Source of the DNA: Ferruginibacter paludis
GTDB taxonomy: Bacteria; Bacteroidota; Bacteroidia; Chitinophagales; Chitinophagaceae
Length of the DNA stretch: 64,000 nucleotides
NCBI RefSeq assembly: GCF_030409685.1
Contig: NZ_JAUFQJ010000006.1
Coordinates: 620,001 to 684,000 of the forward strand
Direction of reading: 5' to 3'
Position numbers and translations under genes: made by a program. The notes under the pieces were generated by a model. It ran no database searches. It saw only the letters and a list, made by a program, of their open reading frames with translations, and had not been told where the DNA came from. Shown one piece after another: positions 32,911 through 44,001 of the stretch (positions are counted from its first letter, which is position 1; every line of letters starts with the position of its first letter).

Positions 32911-33288
32911 TTAAAAATCTTCTTTCTTTTTTAAAGAAAACACAGGGTTTAGTGCTGAAAGTTCCAGCGATTTCACCATGTCTTTTGTTGCCGATTTGTA
33001 TTGCTTAAAATGAGGCGTCTCCCGATGTGCCAGGTAAGCGTTGCTGTCTGCATACACCTCCAGTATGGTTAGTTTGGCGGGGGCGGTCTTATCCTCATAA
33101 ACAGTATAACTCAATACGCCGGGCTCAATACGTACCGCAGCTTCCATTTGCGTTTTCAATAATTTCCGGTAGGCTTCTGTTTGTGAAGAGTCGATGGTGA
33201 TTCTTGCCATCCGGATTACTTTTTTATCCTGCGCCAAAACGCTGTAGTTGATCGCCAGCAACATGGCTACGAAAATTATTTTTTTCAT
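32911..33288 (-). CDS. Secreted antibiotic-biosynthesis-monooxygenase-like (ABM) protein
   Basis: 125 residues from MKKIIFVAMLLAINYSVLAQ, a clear signal peptide. The ABM fold follows: VIRMARITIDSSQTEAYRKL, LSYTVYEDKTAPAKLTILEV, YADSNAYLAHRETPHFKQYK. Related proteins are quinol monooxygenases or small heme-independent oxygenases. Export to the periplasm is typical of Bacteroidota versions. It is the last gene of the minus-strand set running from the aldo/keto reductase to here, with 71 bp to the cupin gene. Confidence 0.85.
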   Translation of the reverse strand: MKKIIFVAMLLAINYSVLAQDKKVIRMARITIDSSQTEAYRKLLKTQMEAAVRIEPGVLSYTVYEDKTAPAKLTILEVYADSNAYLAHRETPHFKQYKSATKDMVKSLELSALNPVFSLKKKEDF

Positions 33289-33359
33289 GATGATATTTTT
33301 AATTGGTGGTTGCAGCACTTGAGTTAAACAAACAATACCATTAAACAAACGCCCGGTGA

Positions 33360-33749
33360 TTAATTGTGATATTGCTCATCCGTTACCCGTTCCATCCAAT
33401 TCACCAATCCTTTGTCGGTATTGATATTAATGGCCACATGAACCATCGGTGCATCCGGTGAAGCCCCGTGCCAGTGTTTGATGCCGGGCAGCACATTGAT
33501 TACACCACCTGCAGCAATTTTCTGTATAGGCTTCCCTTCTTCCTGGTAATAACAGGTGCCTTCCTTTACCAACAATATCTGGTTGGATGGATGTGTGTGC
33601 CAGTTATTCCTGCAGCCAGCTTCGAAGGCTACATCGCTTACATTGCAATTGGTAACTGTGTCGGCCACTACCAATGCTTTTATAAAAGCTTTTCCTGTAA
33701 AATAATCCGCCGGCGCAGGTTTAAAGCTTTCTTTTTCTACATTGTTCAT
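33360..33749 (-). CDS. Cupin-domain protein
   Basis: 129 residues, a single cupin barrel. Motif 1 is GCRNNWHTHPSNQILLVKEG (the two His ligands near 52 and 54), and motif 2 is INVLPGIKHWHGASPD. It resembles the small cupins next to carboxymuconolactone decarboxylases, with a role in aromatic or quinone chemistry. Cytoplasmic. It lies between the NAD(P)-binding protein and ABM genes in one operon. No substrate can be assigned. Confidence 0.85.
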   Translation of the reverse strand: MNNVEKESFKPAPADYFTGKAFIKALVVADTVTNCNVSDVAFEAGCRNNWHTHPSNQILLVKEGTCYYQEEGKPIQKIAAGGVINVLPGIKHWHGASPDAPMVHVAININTDKGLVNWMERVTDEQYHN

Positions 33750-33770
33750 GATGATTTTTTATATGGTTAA

Positions 33771-34346
33771 TTAATTTGGTTTACTGATGCTTAAATTTTC
33801 TTTTTTATACAACTCAGGGCTTTCAATGATGGTTGCAATAAAAGCCGCAATGCTCTTTCTTGAAATGGCGGAGCCTTTTTCGGGTTCTCCTTTTTTTGTG
33901 AGTGCATAATCTATTTCATTGGTATTGGTAAACCAGTCGGGCCGTAAGATAGTATATTCCAAACCCGACGCTTCAATCACATCAGCCAGTTTTCTGTATG
34001 GCATTAACACGGGCTTTAATGGCGTTTGATAGATGCCAATTGAACTGATCGCAATAATTCTTTTTACTCCTGTCTCCTGCATGGCTTTTACAATGTTGTT
34101 TGCCATGGCTTCTAAATTGCCCGCAAGATTTACATACACGATATCCTGTCCTGTGATTGCTTTTTTTACATCGGCGTAATTCATGGCATCGCCTTCCATA
34201 ACAGCGCATCCTTCGCCGCTGGTTTTGGACAGCCTGTTTTTATTTCTTGCGAATAATGTAAGCTCTATATTTTTCAATTCTTTTATTGCTTCAATTACAT
34301 ATTCAGCAAGGCTTCCCGTTGCACCGATGATCAATACTTTCTTCAT
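33771..34346 (-). CDS. NAD(P)-binding atypical SDR (NmrA-like)
   Basis: 191 residues from the Met of MKKVLIIGATGSLAEYVIEA, a glycine-rich Rossmann motif (GATGSLAEY). Other atypical-SDR features are AVMEGDAMNYADVKKAITGQ, IIAISSIGIYQ and LRPDWFTN. These proteins often sense NAD(P)H redox state or reduce small quinone/ketone substrates. Its start overlaps no gene; the SDR upstream ends at 34367, 20 bp away. A longer start at 34400 would overlap that gene and is less likely. Confidence 0.85.
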   Translation of the reverse strand: MKKVLIIGATGSLAEYVIEAIKELKNIELTLFARNKNRLSKTSGEGCAVMEGDAMNYADVKKAITGQDIVYVNLAGNLEAMANNIVKAMQETGVKRIIAISSIGIYQTPLKPVLMPYRKLADVIEASGLEYTILRPDWFTNTNEIDYALTKKGEPEKGSAISRKSIAAFIATIIESPELYKKENLSISKPN

Positions 34347-34366
34347 TTGAATTAACTTTTTACGCA

Positions 34367-35206
34367 TCATTCTGACCTTGGGGCAAGGTCGCCATACCAA
34401 TAAGCAGACGTAACACCGCCATCCATTAAAAAGTCGCTGCCGGTAATAAAGGCACCATCTGCTCCCATCAATAAAGCGCCCACCGTGCCAACTTCGTCGG
34501 GAGTACCCGCCCTGCCAGCTGCAGATTTATTGATCATATTCCTGTATCCCACTCCCCTTGGCCCGCTCAGTTCATCATTGGCAAATGGTGTCATGATGAT
34601 ACCAGGACTAATGGTATTGATCCTTGCACCTCGCTTACCCCACCGCACTGCCTCCGCTTTTACCCGCAATGAATTGCCTCTTTTTGATAATTGATATGCG
34701 AACAGCGAATTGTCCACTGCATCAGATTGTAAAAAAGGAAGTGATAATAATTCTTCTGTTGGCGCTGTGGCCAATCCTTTATCCTGTTCTTCTGTTAATG
34801 ATGGTAAGCGATGTCCGGATTGAGAAGCGATCACCACTCCTGCGCCACCGCTTGCTATAACATTGCCAAATTCTTCCAGCACCAATGCGGTACCATACAG
34901 ATCCACCTTAAATATCGTGGATGGTGATGCCTGCGAAGGTGAAACACCTGCCGCGTGAATAAGCCCCATAACGTCTCCAATTGCCGTAGCTGTTTCAGCC
35001 AGGGCATGCACAGATGCCCGTGATGCAACATCCACAACGGCGGTGCTTACTTCAAAGCCTGCATCCAGCAATGTTTTGGCTGCTACGTCGGCATTTTCCT
35101 GCCGCAGATCTGCAAGCAATACATGTTTGCCTGCACTTACTCTTCGTGCAATGGCCTGGCCAATGGAGCCTGCGCCTATTACTACGATAACTGATTTACT
35201 TTTCAT
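34367..35206 (-). CDS. Short-chain dehydrogenase/reductase
   Basis: 279 residues. The coenzyme loop is VIGAGSIGQAIARRV, one glycine short of the classical TGxxxGxG. The catalytic region SLFAYQLSKRGN has the YxxxK motif, and INTISPGIIMTPF and ITGSDFLMDGG follow the usual SDR pattern. It probably oxidises or reduces an alcohol/ketone. It belongs to the operon AKR - SDR - NmrA-like - cupin - ABM on the minus strand. Confidence 0.88.
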   Translation of the reverse strand: MKSKSVIVVIGAGSIGQAIARRVSAGKHVLLADLRQENADVAAKTLLDAGFEVSTAVVDVASRASVHALAETATAIGDVMGLIHAAGVSPSQASPSTIFKVDLYGTALVLEEFGNVIASGGAGVVIASQSGHRLPSLTEEQDKGLATAPTEELLSLPFLQSDAVDNSLFAYQLSKRGNSLRVKAEAVRWGKRGARINTISPGIIMTPFANDELSGPRGVGYRNMINKSAAGRAGTPDEVGTVGALLMGADGAFITGSDFLMDGGVTSAYWYGDLAPRSE

Positions 35207-35222
35207 AATAATGTATACTGGA

Positions 35223-36260
<1,038 letters not shown>

Positions 36261-36385
36261 TCAAGCTGCAAAATTAAGATGTTGGTATACAGATTACTGC
36301 TTTTTATACCATTATTACTGATCCCGGTTCATAGATTGACGCCGTGTACCGGAATGTGTAAATTTGTGTGAGAAAAAGAATTATC

Positions 36386-37282
36386 ATGGACAAAATAATA
36401 AAACTGGATAGTGTAGCGGCTTATAATACAATGCGAGGTGTGAGTACATTGCATCCGCTGGTTACTGTACTGGATCTGTCTAAAGCAGCGCCCATGCCTG
36501 CACGGACTTTTAACTTTGGATTGTATGCAGTATACCTGAAAGAATTGAACTACGGGGAAATAAAGTATGGCAGGGGTCATTACGATTACCAGGAAGGGAC
36601 ACTGGTGTTCATTGCGCCAGGCCAGGTGATGGCAGTGGAAAAAGGCGTAAAGACCTTTGCCCCAAAAGGATGGGCTTTGTTGTTTCATCCCGATTTGATT
36701 AAAGGAACTTCTTTGGGAAAGCATATCCACGACTATTCATTCTTTTCTTATGACGTAAATGAAGCCTTGCATTTATCAGATAAAGAACGACAGATAGTGC
36801 TGGACTGTTTTGCAAAAATTGAATACGAATTACAATATGCCATAGATAAGCACAGCAAGACGTTGATTGCCTCCAACATAGAATTATTTCTGAAGTATTG
36901 TATCCGCTTTTACGACCGCCAGTTTATTACAAGGGACAATGCCAACAAAGGCGTGTTAGAAAAGTTTGAAGATGTATTGAACGGCTATTTTTCTTCAGAC
37001 AAGCCTGCTAACATCGGCCTGCCATCTGTTGCCTGGTGTGCGGATGCATTGAATTTATCGCCTAATTATTTTGGTGACCTGGTAAAAAAAGAGACCGGAA
37101 AATCTGCACAGGAATACATACAAGCTAAAATAATTGATGTTGCTAAGGAACGCATATTTGATATTGACAAATCAGTAAGCCAGGTAGCTTATGAATTGGG
37201 TTTTAAATATCCGCAGCATTTTACCAGGCTGTTTAAACAAAAGGTGGGCGTATCGCCGAATGAGTACCGGATGCTAAACTAA
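36386..37282 (+). CDS. AraC-family transcriptional regulator
   Basis: 298 residues from ATG 36386; an in-frame GTG at 36368 is an alternative start. The N-terminal half is a cupin-like sensor (ARTFNFGLYAVYLKELNYGE, GTLVFIAPGQVMAV). The C-terminal double helix-turn-helix is clear: ALNLSPNYFGDLVKKETGKS and SVSQVAYELGFKYPQHFTRL, then FKQKVGVSPNEYR. It is divergent from the aldo/keto reductase operon with a 180-bp spacer, a common arrangement for direct control. Confidence 0.92.
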   Translation: MDKIIKLDSVAAYNTMRGVSTLHPLVTVLDLSKAAPMPARTFNFGLYAVYLKELNYGEIKYGRGHYDYQEGTLVFIAPGQVMAVEKGVKTFAPKGWALLFHPDLIKGTSLGKHIHDYSFFSYDVNEALHLSDKERQIVLDCFAKIEYELQYAIDKHSKTLIASNIELFLKYCIRFYDRQFITRDNANKGVLEKFEDVLNGYFSSDKPANIGLPSVAWCADALNLSPNYFGDLVKKETGKSAQEYIQAKIIDVAKERIFDIDKSVSQVAYELGFKYPQHFTRLFKQKVGVSPNEYRMLN

Positions 37283-37314
37283 CGTAAGCTCAATTAGTTT
37301 ATTGCTGCGGATCT

Positions 37315-38124
37315 TCAATTTACCAGCAACCCTTTCATTTTAGAATAGATCAATTTTGCTGCATAGCCCGGATTTAACCGGGATAACAAATCCATCATCC
37401 GGGCATCTTTGCCAACTAAAATATGATAGCGGTTCTCTTCCATGCCATCGATAATTAGCTGAGCTGCTTTTGAAGCAGATAGCATGGTAAATGAATTGTT
37501 CTCTTTGGATGCAGCCATGGAAGGGTTTCCTAAACCCGAGTTGGCAGTAATATTAGTGCTGACTGCTCCGGGAAAAACTACACTTACACGGACAGTTGTA
37601 TCCATCAACTCGGAGCGTAAGCCCTCTGTCATCAATTTAACTGCAGCCTTGGTGGCGCCATACATGGTTTGGCCCGGTACCGGCAGAAAACCACCCATGC
37701 TGGAAACATTTACAATGTGTGCTTCAGGCCTTGTAAGCAAGTGTGGTAAAAAAGCTTTCGTCATATACAACGTACCGTAAAAGTTTACTTTAATAACACG
37801 TTCTATCTCCTCATAACCAAGTTCATTTAGTTTTACAAAAGGTTGAATGATGCCAGCATTGTTGATCAACCCATCAACATGCTTATGCACCGAAATTATT
37901 TTGTCAACACACTGCTCAACAGCTTCTTTATTGGTGATATCTAGTTCATAACATGCCAGCTTTTCTTTGTTGCTGCCGGCCAATGCTGAGGTTTCTTCAA
38001 GTGCGGTTTTATTGATGTCTAATGCTATCACTGTTGCACCTTTTGCAAGCAGGTTCAGCACCATTTCCCGGCCCATGCCACTGCCACCACCTGTTACTAC
38101 GATTACTTTATTCTGAACTTTCAT
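37315..38124 (-). CDS. Short-chain dehydrogenase/reductase
   Basis: 269 residues. Motifs: VVTGGGSGMGREMVLNLLAK (TGxxxGxG), LINNAGII (NNAG), IVNVSSMGGFLPVPG (Ser) and MYGATKAAVKLM (YxxxK), so it should be catalytically active. The C-terminus (MMDLLSRLNPGYAAKLIYSK) is a short helical extension. It sits 18 bp after the esterase-like gene on the same strand, so the two may be cotranscribed, and it converges on the AraC gene. Confidence 0.9.
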   Translation of the reverse strand: MKVQNKVIVVTGGGSGMGREMVLNLLAKGATVIALDINKTALEETSALAGSNKEKLACYELDITNKEAVEQCVDKIISVHKHVDGLINNAGIIQPFVKLNELGYEEIERVIKVNFYGTLYMTKAFLPHLLTRPEAHIVNVSSMGGFLPVPGQTMYGATKAAVKLMTEGLRSELMDTTVRVSVVFPGAVSTNITANSGLGNPSMAASKENNSFTMLSASKAAQLIIDGMEENRYHILVGKDARMMDLLSRLNPGYAAKLIYSKMKGLLVN

Positions 38125-38142
38125 GATTTGTTGATTGATATT

Positions 38143-40242
38143 TTATTTCACCACTACCCTTACCCGACCAAGATTTTTTATGAGTGTGTACGATGTTTTT
38201 GTATCGCCCTGCCGTTGAGAAGCAATCAGCAGCGTTGGAAAATACGTTCCCGGCTTGCCGAAAGTGTGCGTGGTTTTTAATGCGAGGCAGGAAGCCGCTT
38301 TACCAACAGGAATTAATTTTTCCGCGGCCGTGAACACACCTGTATTTTCAAAATCCCAGGCTGCACTTACTACGCCGCCGGTGTTGGTTGGCAAATCAAT
38401 TGTCGCAGTGAAATCAACCGGTTTATTCTTATCAGCTACGATACTTTCCTTACCATTCGCTTTTACCATCACCGTTGCCTGGATCCCTTTTCGTTCCGCA
38501 GCAGTTGTTGGCAGCACAATCTGTCCGTCAACAACTTTATAGTTGGTGTTTGCAGGGGGAGCAATGCCTTTTTCCACCCATGCGCTCAAATCAAGCAGCG
38601 CCTGCTGCAGCACACCGAGGTAACTTACCAGGTGGCCCGGATCTCCGGGAACTACATAATCTCCATGATTGGCATGGTCGGTGAACCATATCCTGAAATG
38701 ATCATCTATACTGTCTCCAAAATTCTCTTTCACTTTGGTGCGATACCAGTCCTGCTGCCAGGGAAAGGCTTCGCTGTCCCACAACGATCCAAGCAAAATC
38801 ACCTTGCCTTTAAACTTGCCGGATGGCAACACACCAGATGCTGCTTTGGTAAATAATGGCCCTAATAACATGGGGCGCTGCGGATAAATGGGTTTGCCGG
38901 TTGAATCACGAAACTGATCCCATGAATGATATTCTTTTCCTGGCACCTGGTGACGATGATAGGTTTGTGCCGCAAGAAAATCTGAATTATCGAGCATTAC
39001 TTCATCACCCTGCTTTATTTGTGCCAGTACCTTTGCATCTGTAGTACCCAGTATTATTTTATCACCTGAAACGTGCGGCACGAATAATTTTTTGCCTGCA
39101 GCAGCACCACTTTTGATGATTAAATCACCACCAAGATAATTATCGTCCGGCAAGGTATTCTCCAATTGAAAAGCAACCGGCATGGCGCCTTCTGCCCCAC
39201 CAATGCTCTTCCAGGCAGCATCGGCTGTACCTCTTGCCTGTCCTGCAGTTTCAGGAGCTGATAATCCAAACTTCGTTGCAAGTTCAGCAGTAATGATCGT
39301 CTTTATTTTACTGCTTTGCTGAATGCGTGCCTTGTGCACGGAGCTTGCAGCATCAGCACCAAGGTAACCTGGCACCGTCCAGAAATTGTTGAAATATGTT
39401 GCATCTGCCATAGCAACGCCGGGATATAAAACAGGAAAAGCATGTAAACCCATCGTTTGGTAAGCAAACCAGGCTTTGGGTGGAAAACCCATTTTAGTTA
39501 CTTCCGTCAAGGCTTTTTTTTCTTCGTCATTAAGACTTGCGAACATATCACCGCCGCCCGGTTCGATCGCATCCACTATCTGAGGAAATTTATCGTGCAA
39601 CACACGCATGGCATGTATGCGCACAGTAAACACATTTGGTATGGCCATCGGCGAACCTAATACATACGGTACCGCACCATCCCAAACACCGCCCGTATTT
39701 TCTATGCCGCCAATGGTACGGTAGGCACCACCACTACCACCGAATGCATATCCGTACGGGCGTTGTTGGGTACCATACATGTGCGCAGCAACAACCCGTG
39801 AGTATTGTGCACAGGCAGCATTGGCACGGTAAGCCCCGATCGTTGCATCAATGCCGGAACCGGGCATGCCCGCTCCAAATTTTCCACCACCATTCGTTTC
39901 AATAAAATAAGCGCCCTTGGTAACAGAAAAACCAATCTTGTCGCCTTCACCGGTGGCGCCTTGTGATAAATTTTCATTGTCCGGAACCGGTGTAATGTAC
40001 TGGAAGAAATGGCCCTGGTATTTTTCCTTAGGAGGAAAGTAGAATGAGAACCGGGTATCTGTTCCCGTGAAACCGCCATGCACATAATGATGGCGCACCG
40101 GCTTATCCCGCCACTCGTCTATATCCACATAAGGTGCTTTGAACATCGTGTCCTGTGTGGCGATATGCTGCGCTGATACCCGGCCGGCACCTGCCATCAC
40201 TAACAAGAGATAAAGCCCCAGGGTGCTGTAATATTTTTTCAT
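38143..40242 (-). CDS. Secreted alpha/beta-hydrolase (tannase/feruloyl-esterase-like) with C-terminal PKD-like domain
   Basis: 699 residues. Signal peptide MKKYYSTLGLYLLLVMAGAG (cleavage near VSAQ). The hydrolase has a nucleophile elbow GYAFGGSGGAYRTIGG and a possible catalytic His in WFTDHANHGDYVVPG. A beta-sandwich follows near 590-690 (VDFTATIDLPTNTG, AAWDFENTGVFT). The overall plan is like large secreted esterases that remove acyl groups from plant polysaccharides. It is next to GH43 and GH2 genes on the same strand, which fits removal of side groups ahead of the glycosidases. The family name is tentative. Confidence 0.65.
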   Translation of the reverse strand: MKKYYSTLGLYLLLVMAGAGRVSAQHIATQDTMFKAPYVDIDEWRDKPVRHHYVHGGFTGTDTRFSFYFPPKEKYQGHFFQYITPVPDNENLSQGATGEGDKIGFSVTKGAYFIETNGGGKFGAGMPGSGIDATIGAYRANAACAQYSRVVAAHMYGTQQRPYGYAFGGSGGAYRTIGGIENTGGVWDGAVPYVLGSPMAIPNVFTVRIHAMRVLHDKFPQIVDAIEPGGGDMFASLNDEEKKALTEVTKMGFPPKAWFAYQTMGLHAFPVLYPGVAMADATYFNNFWTVPGYLGADAASSVHKARIQQSSKIKTIITAELATKFGLSAPETAGQARGTADAAWKSIGGAEGAMPVAFQLENTLPDDNYLGGDLIIKSGAAAGKKLFVPHVSGDKIILGTTDAKVLAQIKQGDEVMLDNSDFLAAQTYHRHQVPGKEYHSWDQFRDSTGKPIYPQRPMLLGPLFTKAASGVLPSGKFKGKVILLGSLWDSEAFPWQQDWYRTKVKENFGDSIDDHFRIWFTDHANHGDYVVPGDPGHLVSYLGVLQQALLDLSAWVEKGIAPPANTNYKVVDGQIVLPTTAAERKGIQATVMVKANGKESIVADKNKPVDFTATIDLPTNTGGVVSAAWDFENTGVFTAAEKLIPVGKAASCLALKTTHTFGKPGTYFPTLLIASQRQGDTKTSYTLIKNLGRVRVVVK

Positions 40243-40292
40243 ATCAATTTAATGTAGAAGTCTAAAATTCAATGGTGGTGTTTTATTGTTAC

Positions 40293-41330
40293 CTATTTAC
40301 CTGGAGCTGGTTTGTCTTCCATTTGCTTCCACTTTCCCGTCTTCACATTGATTGTCCATGGCTTAGGTTCCGGTAGCCATAATTTGCCCTCTCCAATTTG
40401 TACCGGCATCCAGATGTATCGCGAATCCCACAAGGCAGTAGGTTTCCATCGGTCGCCCATAAAAATCACCGTGGTATCTTTTGTGCCTGCGACTTTTATA
40501 AACATGGTAGATTGTGAACTGTAAGTTCTGGTATCTGGTGGAGCTATATCAACAAACTCACTCCATGGACCAGCCAATGAAACAGCTGTAGCAACTTTAT
40601 TAGCATTGGGCGACCAACCGGTTAATCTTGAACCGACCGCATAATACAATCCTTTATAATGAACAACTGCACCGCCTTCCAATGGTGATTGTATAAATGC
40701 GATTTCCTTTTCAACACTTAAATAATCATCTGATAATTTTGCTATGTAAAATCCTTTTACAGGACGGCATTCAAAAATTAAATAGGCGCTGCCATCATCA
40801 TCAATAAACTGCCCGATATCCCGGCTTTCTTTTCCCAACGGCCGGAAGGTTTTTATAAGTTTGAATAGGCCTGTAGCTCTGTTACTTACAGCAACTCCCA
40901 CACTTGCATAATCATATGCCCATGCAGATTTGGATACCCCTTTTACTGCGCCATCAAGGTGCATGTACATTACATATTGCTTTGTCGTGGCATTGTAAAA
41001 AACTTTGGGTCTTTCTAACACCCATTTATTATTTTCCAATACAGTGTCTGGCTTAGTCAATGCTATTACATCGCCTCTGAATTTCCAGTTCATCAAATCC
41101 ATGGATGAATAACAACTTACATAACGGTAGTTGGTATCTAATCCTGGTCTGCGTTCTTCACCATACCAATAATAGGTTTTACCCAATCTAATAATGCCAC
41201 CACCGTGTGCCTGGATATGATTGCCATCTTTATCGGGCCAGACCTCGCCGGGACGAATAACATTTTGTTTTTGGGCAAATGCAAACGACAGTAATAAGGT
41301 AAAGGATGCTGTAAGCAAGTGTTTTTTCAT
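40293..41330 (-). CDS. Glycoside hydrolase family 43-type protein
   Basis: 345 residues from MKKHLLTASFTLLLSFAFAQ, a signal peptide. The five-bladed propeller shows the repeated pattern of GH43: NHIQAHGGGIIRLGKTYYWY, SSMDLMNWKFRGD, ERPKVFYNATTKQYVMYMHL, AYLIFECRPVKGFYIAKLSD, QSPLEGGAVVHYKGLYYAVG. Members with the AHGGG start act on galactans or related side chains (exo-beta-1,3-galactanase-like subgroups). It lies 36 bp from the GH2 gene and shares its direction. Confidence 0.85.
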   Translation of the reverse strand: MKKHLLTASFTLLLSFAFAQKQNVIRPGEVWPDKDGNHIQAHGGGIIRLGKTYYWYGEERRPGLDTNYRYVSCYSSMDLMNWKFRGDVIALTKPDTVLENNKWVLERPKVFYNATTKQYVMYMHLDGAVKGVSKSAWAYDYASVGVAVSNRATGLFKLIKTFRPLGKESRDIGQFIDDDGSAYLIFECRPVKGFYIAKLSDDYLSVEKEIAFIQSPLEGGAVVHYKGLYYAVGSRLTGWSPNANKVATAVSLAGPWSEFVDIAPPDTRTYSSQSTMFIKVAGTKDTTVIFMGDRWKPTALWDSRYIWMPVQIGEGKLWLPEPKPWTINVKTGKWKQMEDKPAPGK

Positions 41331-41366
41331 ACAATTGTTTATTGAAAAATACAATTTCCAAATTTA

Positions 41367-43874
41367 TTATTTCATTGTAATTTTTATCGAAGCTGCTGCT
41401 AAACCCTTTGCAGTTGCTTTAAGGATTATATTACCGGCAACACCTTTCGGCCTGATAATCACTAACCCTCTTCCCTGGTAAACTTTTTTATGGTTTTGCT
41501 GAAAGCTGGAGGCATCATCAAAACTTCCGTTGCCAACACCTGCAATGGTTGCGTTACCGGTAAGCTGGTAAGTAATTTCCATATCATCAATGTATGGCAC
41601 CACGTTTCCTTTTTCATCAACAACAGTTGCACTTACATAAGCAAGATCATTGGTGTTTGCTTTAATTGTACTTCTGTCTGCGGTCAGCCTTACAGTAACC
41701 GGTTTGCCCACAGTTGCTAAAGTGCTTGATCCTGTTTCTTTATCACCATCAAAACTTTTGGCCACCAGTTTTCCGGGCTGGTACGCTATTTCAAAAGTGG
41801 CAGTAATGCTGGTGTCTGGCACAGCCTGCTCTGCAATGACCTTTCCGTTTAATTCCAGTTTTACGTGCTTACTTCTTGTATATACATGCACCAATATTTT
41901 CCTTCCTTCCTGCCCCGGCCATGTCCAGGATTTTAGTTCATCAGGAAATCCCCACGGCGCAATTACTTCCTGCATATCGTCAGCGATGGGACGACGCACC
42001 AACATTTCTACCGGGCTTTTTTTCCAGACAACATCCTGGTAGTATGCGGCCTGCTTTTTATTGCCAATCAAATCCAGGTCGCCACAGAACGCATTAAATA
42101 CCGACCACTTTGGCATGTAGAAAAGCCCCATGCGGATTAGTCCGGTTGGCAGCTTTCTTGAAGCAGGAACCTGAACCGGTCTTCCGATGCCTGCTTCACC
42201 AATATAATCCATGGCTGTCCATTTAAAGCTTCCTAACATGTATGAATTTTTTATCGAGTACTCATAATTTTCCAGCGCACTTTGTGGAGTGTATTCTGTA
42301 ACAATAAAAGTTTTTTTGGGATGCTTTGCATGCTCTGTTTCAAAGCGGTGAGCCGTAGCACTATCTCGAACAAAAAATTTAGACTGACTTTCCAAAAAGT
42401 AATTGTATCCATCCACATCAAGATTCAACAGGTAGGGTGCATAGTCTTCGAATGGCTTCTTTGTATAACCAGGCAAATAAACAATGCCTGCCGTTACGGC
42501 CCTTGTAGCATCCAATTTACGTACTTCATTTGACAACATTTTCGCCATGCGGTAACCTGCAGTATCAGGCGCTTCAAAAATTTCATTCCCGATGCTCCAC
42601 ATAATAACGGAAGGATGGTTGCGATCTCGCATTAACATTGCATCCAAATCTTTTTGCCACCATTCTTTAAAATACAAATGATAATCCTGTTGATTTTTGG
42701 AAAGCTCCCACATGTCAAATGCTTCATTCACCACCAGCATACCAAGCCGGTCGCAGGCATCCAGTAATTGTTGCGATGGTGGGTTGTGACTAAGACGAAT
42801 GGCATTATACCCAACTTTTTTTAAGAGTTCGATCTTACGTTCTTCTGCACGGTCTATGGCAGCAGCCCCCAAAGGTCCATTGTCATGATGAATACACCCG
42901 CCTTTCAATATCACTCTTTTACCATTAAGCAAGAATCCTTTGTCAGCATCAAAGCGAATGCTTCTTATACCAACATTTGTTTCTACGCGGTCAATAGTTT
43001 TATTTCCCGATTTTATTTCTGTAACAACTTTATATAATTCAGGTGCATCAAGCGACCACAAAAGAGGATTGGAGACATTGATATTTTGCGAGTCTGTTTT
43101 CGACGCATTTTTTTCAAGTACCAATGCCTTTAGTGTTTGTGTAACTGCTTTACCAGAAGGAGAAAGAATGGTTGTGACAAGGTTGATGTTGCCTGCCTGA
43201 TTTTGTTCGTTATTGACAGTGGATTTTATCTGTATGGTAGCACTATTTTTTGATAGCACGGGTGTTGTAATATACACGCCCCATACAACCACATGCAACG
43301 GCTCTGTAACGGTTAACCATACATGACGGTAAATGCCAGAGCCGCTGTACCAGCGGGAATTCTTTCCTTCATTTTGCACCTTAACTACCAGTACATTTTC
43401 CTGGCCGCTAGGATTCAAATAAGGAGTTAAATCATAATAAAAAGGCGTATATCCATAAGGATGATTGCCCAGCAGATGACCATTGAGCCAAACATCAGAA
43501 TTCATGTACACGCCATCGAAATGAATAGTAACAAGTTTTTTCTCATCTGCTTTTGCCGTCGTAAATTTCTTCCTGTACCAGCCTGTTCCTCCTACGGTAA
43601 AACCGGTGGCTGATTGTCCAACACTTTTCCTATCGAATGGGCCATTAATGGTATCCAGTTTTTGATTGGGCAAATCTTCTATGCTCCAGTCGTGCGGAAG
43701 ATTGACTGTTCTCCATTTTGAATCATCGTAATTCATCTCCTGCGCCCCGGTGATGCTGTCTTTTATAAAATGCCAACCGTCATCAAATGGCCTTGTGCGG
43801 CCATCTGCATTCCTTTGTGCATGTACAACGACCACACAAAACAGGAAATAAAAACCTGAAATTACCTTTTTCAT
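41367..43874 (-). CDS. Glycoside hydrolase family 2 (beta-galactosidase-like)
   Basis: 835 residues from MKKVISGFYFLFCVVVVHAQ (signal peptide). Domain order: N-terminal jelly roll (FDDGWHFIKD, WLNGHLLGNHPYGYTPFYYD), immunoglobulin-like domain, TIM barrel (about 300-590), and C-terminal beta domains ending in a bacterial Ig-like segment (RLTADRSTIKANTNDLAYVS). The acid/base Glu is in IMWSIGNEIFE (near 431) and the nucleophile Glu in FIVTEYTPQ (near 527). It probably cleaves terminal beta-galactosides in the periplasm. It is upstream of GH43 in the same operon. Confidence 0.93.
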   Translation of the reverse strand: MKKVISGFYFLFCVVVVHAQRNADGRTRPFDDGWHFIKDSITGAQEMNYDDSKWRTVNLPHDWSIEDLPNQKLDTINGPFDRKSVGQSATGFTVGGTGWYRKKFTTAKADEKKLVTIHFDGVYMNSDVWLNGHLLGNHPYGYTPFYYDLTPYLNPSGQENVLVVKVQNEGKNSRWYSGSGIYRHVWLTVTEPLHVVVWGVYITTPVLSKNSATIQIKSTVNNEQNQAGNINLVTTILSPSGKAVTQTLKALVLEKNASKTDSQNINVSNPLLWSLDAPELYKVVTEIKSGNKTIDRVETNVGIRSIRFDADKGFLLNGKRVILKGGCIHHDNGPLGAAAIDRAEERKIELLKKVGYNAIRLSHNPPSQQLLDACDRLGMLVVNEAFDMWELSKNQQDYHLYFKEWWQKDLDAMLMRDRNHPSVIMWSIGNEIFEAPDTAGYRMAKMLSNEVRKLDATRAVTAGIVYLPGYTKKPFEDYAPYLLNLDVDGYNYFLESQSKFFVRDSATAHRFETEHAKHPKKTFIVTEYTPQSALENYEYSIKNSYMLGSFKWTAMDYIGEAGIGRPVQVPASRKLPTGLIRMGLFYMPKWSVFNAFCGDLDLIGNKKQAAYYQDVVWKKSPVEMLVRRPIADDMQEVIAPWGFPDELKSWTWPGQEGRKILVHVYTRSKHVKLELNGKVIAEQAVPDTSITATFEIAYQPGKLVAKSFDGDKETGSSTLATVGKPVTVRLTADRSTIKANTNDLAYVSATVVDEKGNVVPYIDDMEITYQLTGNATIAGVGNGSFDDASSFQQNHKKVYQGRGLVIIRPKGVAGNIILKATAKGLAAASIKITMK

Positions 43875-44001
43875 AATTAATTTATTGATCACACCAATTG
43901 AATGATGGTTGTCGCAGAGATAGCATTGCTGATACTATTTTTAATAATGCTAATCAGGGAATAGTTGAAGAATGAAGGTGGCAAGAGTGCTACCCATTCA
44001 G